From NCBI GenBank assembly GCA_024180945.1, contig JAKSGN010000037.1, forward strand, positions 1,617,501 to 1,681,500: DNA of 64,000 nt, given 5' to 3'. Shown one piece after another: positions 1 to 10,457 of the stretch; the stretch's first letter is position 1; the number at the start of each line of letters is the position of its first letter. Made by a program: the position numbers and the translations under genes. The notes beneath the pieces are model-generated. The model was not told where the DNA came from and made no database searches. It saw only the letters and a list, made by a program, of their open reading frames with translations. The stretch comes from Macrophomina tecta. Taxonomy: Eukaryota; Ascomycota; Dothideomycetes; Botryosphaeriales; Botryosphaeriaceae.

Positions 1-1110
1 TGTCGACCAGAACTTGAACGACCTTCTCATGTCCTCCAGCAGAAGCAGCGTAGAGAGCATTACCGTAGTAATCGCCCTTCGCGTTGACCTTGGCGCCATT
101 TTCAACCAGAATTTGAACGGTCTTCTCGTGTCCTCCAGCAGAAGTAGCGTAGAGAGCATTACCGTATCTCCCGCCCTCGGCGTTGACGTCGGCACCATTT
201 TCAACCAGAATTTGAACGGTCTTCTCATGTCCTCCAGCAGAAGCAGCCTGGAGTGCATTGCCGTAGTGACCGCCCTTGGCGTTGACGTTGGCGCCATTTT
301 CAACCAGAATTTGAACGGTCTTCTCATGTCCTCCAGCAGAAGCAGCGTAGAGAGCATTACCGTAGTAATCGCCCTTGGCGTTGACTTTGGCGCCATTGTC
401 AACTAGGATCTGAACGATTTTCTCGTGTCCTCCAGCAGAAGCAGCGTAGAGAGCATTATCGTAGTAATCGCCCTTGGCGTTGACGTTGGCGCCGTTGTCA
501 ACCAGGATCTGAACGATCTTCTCGTGTCCTCCAGCAGAAGCAGCCTGAAGAGCATTACCGTAACACCCGCCCTCGGCGTTGACGTCGGCGCCACTGTCAA
601 CCAAGATCTGAACGATTTTCTCGTATCCTCTAGTAGAAGCAACCTGAAGAGCATTACCGTAGTAACCGCCCTTAGCATTGACATTGGCACCGACATCTGT
701 ACCCCTGTCGACCAGAGCTTGAACGATCTTCTCATGTCCTCCAGCAGAAGCAGCGTAGAGAGCATTACCGTAGTGACCGCCCTTGGCGTTGACGTCGGCG
801 CCATTTTCAACCAGGATCTGAACGATCTTCTCGTGTCCTCCAGCAGAAGCAGCCTGGAGTGCATTGCCGTAGTGACCGCCCTTGGCGTTGACGTCGGCAC
901 CATTTTCAACCAGAATTTGAACGGTCTTTTCATGTCCTCCAGCAGAAGCAGCCTGGAGTGCATTGCCGTAGTGACCGCCCTTGGCGTTGACGTCGGCACC
1001 ATTGTCAACCAGAATTTGAACGATCTTCTCATGTCCTCCAGCAGAAGCAGCGTAAAGAGCATTACCGTAATCACAGCCCTCGGCATTGATGTCGGCCTCT
1101 GCAGCAAGTA
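1..1110 (-). repeat. Tandem 99-bp ankyrin-encoding repeats
   Basis: A marker string (GTCCTCCAGCAGAAGC on the plus strand) recurs near 30, 129, 228, 327, 426, 525, 624, 735, 834, 933 and 1032. The period is 99 bp (33 codons), with one 12-bp insertion in the unit around 690-710. Units are almost identical in DNA. Changes concentrate at a few codons: the residues before YGNAL (CD, GH, GR, GC, DY), Y or Q after NAL, and E or D before NGA. The array continues beyond the left edge. Confidence 0.9.
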
Positions 1111-3055
1111 GCTTCTCAACAACCTCAAGAGTGGCCCTTTCAGCCGCAGCTTGAAGTGCTCTCTCGCCTCCTGGAATTTCAATTTTGAGGTCGGTCCTCT
1201 TCCAACTTCGCTCAATCTCGGAAAGAATTTTTGGCATCCCCAGCATCAGTGCATATGGCTCATCTTGATACACCTCCACAATAATTCCCATCAGTTGCTC
1301 GCGGCTTTTGTCAACGACCCACGCGCCCGAACAGCCAACAGCTAAGCTTGATTAGACGACAATATATTTTAACCATGATGGATACTTACGCAGGGTTTCA
1401 TCAAGCTGCAATTTGCTCCTCTGCAACCTTTTCCCGTTACGTTTCAAGTATGGAGAACTCTGGAGAAGATGTCCTGTGACAGCAGTACCGTGACGGCAGA
1501 GAATGGCGACCTCTCCTCCGGTAATGTCTTTTGCTGTGGTAACAATGCCCTTCACACCTAATGTACGAGACGGAAAAGGATGCTCCCTTTGGTTGGAATC
1601 CTCCAAGGGACCGTGGATGCTGAAGTGAGTGCGCAGATCACGGCTCCCAAGAACGTCGAGGTTGATCAGCATGATGTCAGAGTCCAAGACGGAGCTGTCC
1701 TGAAACTTGTGTTGTTCAACGTCCCATTCGAAGCCTTCGTAGCTCATCATCGCCACCTCGGTCACATTCACCCAATCCACGTTTGGATCGTCGGTATCTC
1801 CAGCAGATGTTGTACTGCAATCATCCTCATCGTCGTCGGCGAGTATATCGATAATCGCATGGGCAGTGGTTAGGCCGTATATGCCTTCTCCGACTGCGAG
1901 TGGACCTCCCACGACTGATTTGGACTTACACAGGGTTTCACCGTCTCGGAAAACAGTTACACGCAGTGTGAGTCCACAAAAGGAAGCTCCTTGCTCCGGC
2001 CGCTGGAGATGAAGGTGCACGGTCTTGCTGTTGACGCAGTAGAATTCGCGGGAACTCCCAAGGCGAATTGGATTCCCACGCCCGCCTTCAACCACGTTTT
2101 TGGCCCTTCTAATGCTCATCGTCACGTCTACCGGGCGTGAGGTAAAGTCACGTATCCAGGTGAGGTTTTTCAAAGCCGAGCGCACGGCGTCTCTGCACTT
2201 TACAGAGCTACAGATGATGGAAACTGTCGGCCTCAAGACCACGGTTTCATTATCCCGCTGGGCTGTGCCAGCCATGCGCAGGAGAATTTCCGTTGTAGCC
2301 TTTGACGTTTTCGGCCTGGACGTAAAAGACCAACTTTTCTCTGTAACGCCTGCGACGTATGGGTCGATATCGCCTTGTAACCGCTCTCGCATGTGGTTGA
2401 GCCAGTGTTTCATTAAAACTTCGGGCAACGATAGAGGCGTTTGTATGTGCCATTCTGATCGATCACATGGACGATATTGCGGCCGTTCCTCCGTAGCAAA
2501 GTACCACCCATCCTTTCTCCGAAAGACTCTCCATGATCTAGGTGCCACTTCTTCCTTATGGGTTTTTGCGAGGTCACTGGCGACATTTTCCTCATCCGAT
2601 CTCAAGCTAACGTCGCTTTCTGGGGCCGCACTAGCCGTAAATATTTGCGATGACTCATCGAGGCATTGAGGTTGCGTCCTTGCGGCTGTGGGCAAGTGTG
2701 CTGGGGCGGTGCCAGTGGGGAATGCACCCTTCCCATTGAGTATAGCATTCGGATAGTGGTCCGTCGATGTGCCTGTTGGCCCATGCGTCGCTTTCACAGC
2801 CGATGGAGGCGGAGGAGACTCGTGCTGGAGGCTAGTGCCTACGCTTGAATTTCTAACCGAATGAGAGACTACGCTGGGAGCTGTGGCGTCATCGGCCGGC
2901 GGGTCGGCAACCGTTGATAGTCCCCAATCGCTGGCTCTGGATCCCATTAATAGAGAATGGAACGAGAAGTCCATGTGAGGAAAGGAGACGGCGAGCGACA
3001 GTCCGAGTTGGGACGTGATGCACTTGAATTGATGGCGCTTGAAAGTTTGTGACAT
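1..3055 (-). CDS. Trypsin-like serine protease domain fused to ankyrin repeats (3' partial)
   Basis: The gene starts at ATG 3055 (a second Met, before DFSFH, is possible). Exon 1 runs to 1390, a 48-bp intron occupies 1389-1342 (GTAAGT donor, CTAATC branch-like site, AG acceptor), and exon 2 leaves the window. Residues 1-150 are Ser/Pro-rich and look disordered. A trypsin-like fold follows, with the triad visible as His in LTTAHAI (about 399), Asp in DSDIMLI (about 460) and Ser in VGCSGAWVVD (about 560). The usual GDSG reads GCSG here, and the Ser motif lies just after the intron, so the unspliced frame would lack it. After a linker ending near GGERALQAAAERATLEVV, about 11 ankyrin repeats of the type YGNALYAASAGGHEKIVQIL follow. 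No NACHT or NB-ARC domain is in the visible part. Peptidase plus repeat architectures occur among fungal NLR-like proteins; an immune or allorecognition role is inference. Protease-ankyrin architecture is confident; substrate is unknown. Confidence 0.8.
1342..1389 (-). other. Intron of the protease-ankyrin gene
   Basis: On the minus strand the segment begins GTAAGTATCC and ends CTAATCAAGCTTAG. Removing it restores one frame from ...DETL through P-VGCSGAWVV into the ankyrin repeats. Without splicing the protein would stop 11 codons later. At 48 bp it has a normal length for a filamentous ascomycete intron. Confidence 0.85.
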
Positions 3056-4812
3056 AAAGAAGCACGATCTTGCGAGTATGTTTTGGGGACGCCAAGAGGA
3101 GGATATGTAGCCACGTTACTTTAGCTGCAGAAGTGGCTTGCTGAGAAAGGTCTCGGCTAGTCAGCGCGTGCATCTCACCTTGAGCCGGTCGGCCTAGAGC
3201 GGGCCGCGCGGTTCGGCTTGCTCCGTGCCGCACAGTTATCAGCTTGGTCCTAGACTACAGCCACTTACGTATTCTCCTCGCCAAAGTATTCTAAACTGCA
3301 ATGCGGCCTACCATAGTAGTGCCCGTTGCAAGGTTCAGCTCCCACCAACTTTGCGGCAGCATGTCATTGGAGCGTGATTTGACGATCTAAAACAAGGCCG
3401 TTACAAAAGTGAGTCAGTAGCTAAGCGCTGATAAGTCTATGGTGGTCAAATTCGTGAAAGCGTTCGTCTACCGCCCGTTGAAGCGGGCATGGTGGATTCA
3501 AAGGAGCCATTTGGGCCTTATCACCCATTGCCTTTTGATAGGACAGACGGAGGATTCTAGTACCGGGGAAGACTTTGACGGGAGCCTGTAACTACGTTCT
3601 TCCGCCCGATCGAGGCTCGCTCGATGTGCAAACGTCGTGCAGGCAGAAGCGGGTTGCTAAGTTGCTTTACCCAGGTGGCCGGGCTGAGGTAGGCGCCTGT
3701 CGAATCGGAGACGAAGCCGAAGCCCGATCGTTCCGCGCGTGCGCGAAGCTGCGAGGCGCTGCGGGGGCGATGGCGAGGTTATTGTCTTCCCGGCCTACTT
3801 GCTCGCCCATGGAATCATCACTCTCCTCACCCATAAACACCATCCCCGACCATCACCATTCGCTCTTACATCTGCACCGACTGCAAGTCAGCATGCATCA
3901 TCTCTCGCTTTATACAATTCCTGCCCACTAGGTACTCTCCATGGCTCTACACATCTACGCGGTAGGCATCATGAAGAAGGCAAAACCCTTGCTGGACCAA
4001 TTGGGAGGCCATTTCACATGAAAGCGCCGGTCGCTTGGAGCGGGCTGAGGCTGCGCATGAGAACGGGCTCGAGAACTTAGGGCTTCTGGACCAGAAGCTA
4101 AGCGGCAAGACCTACATCAAACAAATGCAGGTCAGAGCAACCAATCTTAGTGAATTAAATAACGTGTTTTTCTCATATATACTGGAAGGCTACTTCTGGC
4201 CCCGCCACGTTAGGTTCAGGCCTCAGCCGTTAGGGTGACCGCATGGACTGGATCTTCACGTACTGGCGGAAGGAGCCGAAAGCGCAACCGGATCTCCAAT
4301 TTTCCTGCGGGCTGGCTAGCCACAGTAGTTCGACGGGACCTAATGCGAGGCTGAACAAGCGAGACAGTCGCGCTGACGGCCCGCGGCCAGTATCGGTGGC
4401 GCGTATGTGGGAAAAGCTGCAGAATCGTTTGTTATCGACCGGGCAGAGACTTCCAGCTAGGCCAAGGCAGGCAGGCAGTCATGCGATGACGTAGTCTGGA
4501 TTGCGGAGCTGCCTGGACAACATGTGCAATTTATTTGAAAGGGCAGCCGCTAGAGAACCTGGCGGTAACATGTCCATCACCGTTGCCACAAAATCGGAAC
4601 TCAATTTTAAGCGTCCGGACTGCATGCATGTTCACCGCTGCAACACCAGCGTCCTCGGATCGTTGCACTAAACGTGGAAACTTTGCTTGGCCTCGCCCGG
4701 AGGCTAGAGTAAAAAGTTCATTGAACTCACTAGCTACGACCCATCCTTTCGACTGCGATTGAATCAGTCATCCAACTGCGGCTACCCGCAACCTCCTACT
4801 CATTCTGCACTC
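3056..4812. other. Intergenic region, no convincing gene
   Basis: Short open frames occur (for example 3575-3931 and 4243-4494) but show no recognisable domain, start context or splice support. The only identifiable content is a LINE fragment near 4077-4160. The segment probably holds the promoters of the two divergent flanking genes. Confidence 0.5.
4077..4160 (+). mobile_element. Relic of a LINE2-type reverse transcriptase
   Basis: The frame reads LGLLDQKLSGKTYIKQMQ, matching LGVFLDQKLSGKTHVQQLQ in the LINE2 element of this window (minus strand near 31.2 kb). This is the segment just after the RT palm. Similarity fades within about 30 codons on both sides, so it is a short decayed fragment rather than a gene. 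Confidence 0.6.
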
Positions 4813-6689
4813 ATGGCTGCTTTCTGGGAGGGGATCCCTCTTCTTGGGCCCGCACTGAGCGCGACGGCGGATGTCGTCGAAAGTGGAATAAACGGGGCCG
4901 CAGGTATAGCCGCAGCGCTCGCAAACCGTGCGGCTGGCACAGCGCTCGGGGAAGACAGAAAGAAAAAACTGGTGACCGAATTCTCCGCGCGGCTCATTGA
5001 CACCGTTGGCGGCGAGGACCAGCTCGTCTACATCACGACGGACGTTGTCAAAAAGAGTGACAAAGACCCCCTGAGCACTCTCATCGCAGAGGTGTTGCGG
5101 CGGTCGCTGGACGTCCTTTGTCACGTTTTCGACCTCATGGACCCCGGACCACTTTTCGAATCGCTTCTGAAGACTGCAAGGTGTCTCATAAACCGAATAC
5201 GTCAGGGGTACACGGAAGCAGCGCGAAAGCTCCTTGGAGAAGTGCTAAACAGCTCGTTGCGGCTGATTTACCCGGCCTTGGACGAGATCGACCCCAACGT
5301 GTTGCTGGTCACGCTGGGAGGGCTGACTCAGACGGTCCTCACTTCCATACTGGCCAAGGTGGGGAAGCTAGACACTATCCAGAGCGGCGTGATGAGCAAC
5401 GATCTCAACGCGGCAACCATTGGACTACTGTGGACCCGTCGCGGCGAGCTGGTGAGTTGGGTCGTTGACGTGATTGAGTGCGCTAAGTGCTACGCCCCGG
5501 CTATGTCGCTGGACGGAGAGCAGGATCATGACAATCCGCACGGGAAGGACAATGAGCTCGACTTCTCGCAGGCCATGAATCGATACGCTCTAGTATGCCA
5601 AGCTCAGAGACTGGTCAAATCGCTCGTCTACATCATGACAAAAGCGGCGGACCCGGTCACTTTCAGCGAGATCGATATGACCACGCAAACACAACTGTGC
5701 AGCGACATCCTCGACTCGGGAGCGGTCCTCGAAGTCAGGCCCTCGGGATGGCAACGAGTAGTATGCCCGCTTCCAGTGGGGGGTTGGGTACGACTACCAA
5801 CACCAGCAGCAACAGCGTCAGAGACATCAGCGGCAGCAGAACCAGAGCAGCGAGGAGAACTCAAACAGAGTGTCACAAACGAGAAATGGTTGTTTATCAA
5901 TGGCATTGCTACAGAGCTTTTCTGGCTTCACCTCTCCTGCAAGAAACTGGCAAAATGGTACTCAAGAGAAGTGACAGGTGTTTACAACAGGACTGATGGC
6001 ATTCTGTGGGACTTAGTTGAATGTGCGGGCCAAAGGGACCGCTATGGAAAGGGAAGCGTTGAGAGCCAGAAGGATATGGTGCTAAGGACGTGGAGTAGCC
6101 GAATGGCTCAGGAGTCATTGAAGGAGCAGTTGCAAGCCGCACTGGAGCAAGCAAAAGGCGGAAAGAAATACGAATATGTGGTGATGATTGCCCATTCCCA
6201 GGGTTGTCTCGTCCTCCGTCTCGTGCTGGAACAACTACTCGATCAAGGTTCAGACAGCCTTCGGGAAACGATGGGGGAGCGGCTTTGCGTCTTCACGTTC
6301 GGCAATCCGAGCGTCGATTGGAAGATGTGCCCTCAACACGTTCTCCGCACCGAGCATTTTGCAAATAAAAAGGACTTTGTGGCGCAACTCGGAGTCATCA
6401 GTGAACACAAACAAGAGGACAGCGGCTATGAGCGGGAACAGGTATTTGTCAACAGAGAGAAGGACTGGATTGGCCATCTCTTCGGAACACAGTATAGTCT
6501 TGACAGCCGCCATTACAAAGACGAAAACGCGGATGAACGCGGAGAAGTGACCGGCGACAAGTCATGGTTACTTGGTTGTATGGATGGAAAGTCTCTCAGA
6601 AAAGCGAGACGTAAGTTTAACTGCACACTTTGTTTAAATCTATGAGAAGATTCTAAAGCATTCTTTCTATAGAATATGCGCGGGTATAA
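4813..6689 (+). CDS. Alpha/beta-hydrolase fold protein, C-terminal catalytic domain
   Basis: I chose ATG 4813 (MAAFWEGIPLLG) because the longer open frame begins only with TTG. Exon 1 ends at 6610. A 62-bp intron (GTAAGT at 6611, AG at 6671-6672) precedes a 17-nt last exon ending in TAA at 6689, giving 604 aa. Residues 1-60 form a hydrophobic Ala/Gly-rich N-terminus; about 60-340 is predicted helical with no recognised family. The C-terminal third resembles lipase or serine-esterase folds: strand WLFINGI, nucleophile elbow VVMIAHSQGCLVL, then VFTFGNPS, an Asp in FANKKDFVAQLG and a candidate His in IGHLFGTQY or SRHY. Single hydrolase domains like this are frequent in accessory fungal genes, some beside incompatibility loci, but no such role can be shown here. 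It lies head-to-head with the protease-ankyrin gene, 1.76 kb apart. The substrate is unknown. Confidence 0.75.
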
Positions 6690-8027
6690 TCCACAGACCG
6701 GTACCTGCGGCTCCATTTAAGGCTACTGGCTTTCAGGGACTCAGCTTGCAGTGCTATCTACTTTCAGAAATTGATCGCTGCGGCGAGAAATATCAGGCGA
6801 ACTACTTTGCGCAAAGTTTTATCATGTTTTATGTCAATCTCTACACTTATACCACCGCCAGCGATTTCAAAACGCCAAATTTCTACTTCGTCATGACTCT
6901 GGAAGTTACTTCTTGAGTCCTTTGCGCTTATATAAGTCTATCGGATGATAGTGGGCAAAAGAAGAGGGTTATTCGAATGTAGACATTGGAGCTTCCCGGT
7001 TTCGAACATAAGAGCCTATTTCAGAACCATTAGACCCTGTCAACGACCGTGCGCTTGAACGGCTTGCAGGGATGTATTTGATGGGGTGCTATTGACGTGA
7101 AAGGTGTGTCGCCTACGCTGTACCAATCACATCTGCAACCTGTGGGCAAACAGTGCGATATATGAGGTTGATATAGACTGCATTGAGGAGGTTCTTAAGG
7201 TTATTAAGGAGTCGTCTAATACGGTCACACGAAATCGTCGGCGGCAAGCAGGTAAGCCTACTGCTTCTGCACAAGCTGGCGCGGCAGTTGAAAAGCACAA
7301 AACCTCATTATCATCCAAGCACATCACGAAGGTCGAGAAGCTTGTGCTTTGAAGGGAGAAAAGCCTTCCCGGTAATTTGCAGAATATTATCGTCCATGTG
7401 CAATCTCACTCTGGCTAGATTGACGTATTTGAGGCGATCCAGGGGCGAACTAAACAGTGAGAAGGAGCGTCTATATAAGCCGACCCTTGGAGGAGTGAGG
7501 TGGAACTCTACGCATAATAAGGCGGATGTAGATGAGTATCTCTTAGCCTAATTGGCTAGGGGATCTCCATACTGTTTGGTATAAAGATTTCCGGATTTCA
7601 ATGAAAGCACTAACGCGCATGGTAGCATGCTCCGAAACTGCGCCTCGCCATTGATATGTACTGCAGACAAACTATCTGTGATAAAGTGTTGAATTTGGGT
7701 GAGTGAAGAGTAGTGAGGTCAGAAAGAGAGTAGATTCTGCCTGTCTCCTGAGAGGGAGGTAGGTATGCTTTGCTTATATACATAAATGAGTGCTTGAATA
7801 ACCGAGGAGAATAGAAGCCGATATTGCTATCCGAAGCTTGTGAAGATGAGGAGTAGTGAGGAGGTGGCAAAGAGTAGATGCTGATCTGTAGCAATAAGGC
7901 AAAATAGTCTGACAAATTGACAATTTGATTTTTTTGGACACGTAAAGTAGTATCAGTGCCTGGACTATTTACAGAATGTTGCCACGAAGATGAACAGCAG
8001 TACGATAGACGTTTGAAAGGGTGTATA
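6690..8027. other. Intergenic region with hAT transposase relic
   Basis: No intact gene is visible. Within 7100-7551 on the plus strand, broken frames retain hAT-like pieces: RLRCTNHICNLW (compare RVRCIGHIINLV in the hAT element at 27 kb) and, about 390 bp later, GGVRWNSTHNKADVDEYLL, which resembles the conserved RWNST segment. Frames are broken by stops and shifts. From 7552 to 8027 I see nothing identifiable. Confidence 0.5.
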
Positions 8028-8108
8028 ACGTAGATGGCAAGCGAGCCGTCAGTGCAAGCGAGCCGTCACCCTCACCAACTTTACGCAACGCGTCACCTTT
8101 TAACAACA

Positions 8109-10164
8109 ATGGCTCAACCACCTACTACTCGATCGCCCTACAACGAAGCAGATATCTTCCTTACTATCTCAGCTATTAACCAGAACCAGATCCAGAGCGA
8201 AAAGCGCGCTGCATCAACGTTCAACGTCCCCCGATCGACGCTCCGCGACCGACGCGCCGGAATCCTGTCACGACGCGATTGTGAGGCTAATTCAAAGAAG
8301 CTCTCAAAGCTTGAGGAGGAGGTGATTGCCAGGCATATACTTGACCTAGATTCGCGAGGGTTCGCGCCTACCCTAAGTGCCGTACGAGATATGGCCAATA
8401 AATTGCTTGCTGAGCGCGGTGCTGGCCAGGTTGGCCAGAAGTGGCCAAGGAACTTTGTCCAACGGACTCCTAGCCTTACGACGCGATTCAACCGACCGTA
8501 CGATCGGCAGAGAGCCTTATGTGAGGATCCTAAGGTCATCAGCGACTGGTTCGAGCTTGTACAGCCCACCAAAGCCACGTACGGTATCTGCGACGAGGAT
8601 ACCTACAACTTCGACGAGACTGGCTTTATGATGGGCAAGATATCATCGCAGCTTGTCGTTACAGGCTCAGAGAGGCGCAATCAACCGAAGGCAATACAGC
8701 CAGGCGATCGTGAATGGGCCACAGTGATCCAGGGAATCAACGCAGCTGGGTGGGCAATCCCGCCGTTCATCATCCTTGCGGGCAAGTGCCACCTCTCTGC
8801 TTGGTACGAGGACAACGATATACCTGGCGATTGGGTTATTGCAGTTAGCGATAACGGCTGGACAACAAACGAGCTTGGTGTCGCATGGCTGCAGCACTTT
8901 AATAAGCATACTGTTACGGCGCAGCCTTCACGGGGTCAAGAGGTTAGGGAAGAAGACAAGCGGGGCGAAGGTGCAATCGCAGAACGATTCCCTAAGCACG
9001 GGCCATACGGGTCACATGACCCCCAGTTCAACTGTTCAAAGGCTTGGCGCTCTGAACTCATGAACTACCAGTTCAGACGTTCAACGGATCGACAGAATGA
9101 ACCTCTGAACCACTAGATTGTATACACTTTCCTACTGTATATAAACCACACTCCTTAGATAGCTTTGACCTTCGTGGTCAACTTCAACAATAGAATTTGG
9201 ACTCTATTGGTAACACGGCCTTCGCACGCAGTGCTCAGTCTCATCACGTGTTCGACTTGCTCTCACCCTCTTCTTGTACCCACTCAAGGAAACCCCTCGA
9301 CAGGTTTTCTCCCTCTTTGGTGTTTGGATCCTTAGAGGCAGAGGCCCGCTCGTTACACATACAAAGGAGCGGACAGTAGGCGCGCGTCGGCTGCTGATCT
9401 TAGACGGCCACGAGAGCCACAACTCGCTCAAATTCCAGGCAATCTGCAAGGAGGACAATATCTATACTCTCTGTATGCCGCCACATTCATCACACCTCCT
9501 GCAGCCGCTCGACGTTAGCTGCTTCTCGCCGTTAAAGCGCGCGTACGGGAGTCAGATTGGAGACTTGATACGCAACCACATCAACCATATCACGAAGCTT
9601 GAGTTTCTGCCAGCCTTCAAAGCAGCCTTTGATGCATCAATTACAAAGAATAATATCTGCGCAGGCTTTCGAGGCGCCGGCCTAGTCCCGTATGATCCAG
9701 ATAGGGTAATATTGAAGCTTGATGTAAAGGTTCGTACGCCAACACCACCCGCCCCAGAGGCTACCTTATGGGAGTCGAAAACACCAAGCAGCGTGCGCGA
9801 ACTAGAGTTTCAATCAACGCTAATTCGCGATCGGATACAAAGACATCAAGATTCATCGCCTACATCAATTATTCAGTCGCTTAGTCGGCTCACGAAGGGC
9901 GCTGAGATAATGGGCCATGAGATAGTGTTGCTACGCGATCGGGTCTCTAGGCTAGAGAAGGCAAATGAGGCCGCCACAAAGCGTAGACAGCGCAAAAAGA
10001 AGCGGATCCAGAAGCAAGGCACGTTAACAAAGGCGAAGGGCGAGGAAATTATTGCTCAAAAGGACGTTGGTGAGCAGCTTGAGGGCGAAACGCGTCAAGG
10101 CAAGGGCAGGTCCAAGCAGGCAGGCAAAAGCGCGCTGTACGCGCTGCAGGGAGACAGGGCATAA
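8109..10164 (+). pseudogene. DDE_1 transposase of pogo-A, split by LTR insertion
   Basis: The ATG at 8109 (MAQPPTTRSPYNEAD) is preferred over 8034, which lies inside the terminal repeat. The N-terminus carries a helix-turn-helix (STFNVPRSTLRDRRAG) and a CENP-B-type DNA-binding region. The catalytic domain shows the first Asp in YNFDETGFMMG, the second in RLLILDGHESHN and the third in SSHLLQPLDVSCF. A basic C-terminus (KRRQRKKKRIQKQG) follows. The frame breaks at 8911 where the LTR enters and resumes at 9363. The two parts are in the same frame if the LTR and one target copy are discounted (534 codons plus stop), so the LTR is the only obvious lesion. Such enzymes cut and paste their element at TA. 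Confidence 0.9.
8912..9357. mobile_element. Solo LTR inside the pogo-A transposase gene
   Basis: The 446-bp insert begins TGTTACGGCG and ends CTCGTTACA, with TG...CA termini. It is flanked by a perfect 5-bp duplication, CATAC (8907-8911 and 9358-9362). It contains a TATATAA box near 9138 and a block resembling the LTR at 21.2 kb (CCTTCGTGGTCAACTT). No internal retroelement sequence is present, as expected after LTR-LTR recombination. Its first 29 bp recur at 15182-15210. Confidence 0.9.
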
Positions 10165-10457
10165 TTCGCGTACGTGCCAGAAGGATACTGTAGATACTAT
10201 ACAATAATATCTAATGGTCAATCAGATACTATTATCGCGGGTTGCGGAGCTATACGCGTATAAAGGCGTAGAAAGTTGATGAGGGTGACGGCTCGCTTGC
10301 CATCTACGTTAATGCTTATTCAATCGACAAAGCTTCTTAGCATGCTCCATCAAAAGCTCACAAGCTGTGCGTTAATCATGCGATACATAAGCAAACTTAA
10401 GCTGCACAAAAAGTAAATAGTAGGAGGAAAACATGATCTGACGGCTGAGAGATTACA

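Larger units (their letters stand above)
8028..10309 (+). mobile_element. Pogo/Fot1-type DNA transposon (pogo-A), interrupted by a solo LTR
   Basis: The left end begins ACGTAGATGGCAAGCGAGCC at 8028. The right end at 10309 is its inverted copy, and both are flanked by TA (8026-8027 and 10310-10311). The left end carries two 17-bp-spaced copies of GCAAGCGAGCCGTCA; the right end carries one. Without the 446-bp LTR and its 5-bp duplication the element is about 1.83 kb, normal for Fot1 elements. Beyond the right TA, the minus-strand TM-protein gene follows. Confidence 0.9.

Noticed and set aside
1..1110. Regular 99-bp repeats as a CRISPR or satellite array
   Set aside because: There are no unique spacers, and every unit encodes one ankyrin repeat in frame.
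14..1215. Long plus-strand and off-frame minus-strand frames across 1-1215 (Ser- and Leu-rich repeats)
   Set aside because: They are other-frame readings of the 99-bp ankyrin units; only the frame giving YGNAL...GGHEK has a known fold and joins through the intron to the protease domain.
7610..7915. 101-codon minus-strand frame with SLPPPHYSSSSQ
   Set aside because: No domain, no splice or start support; adjacent to hAT debris.
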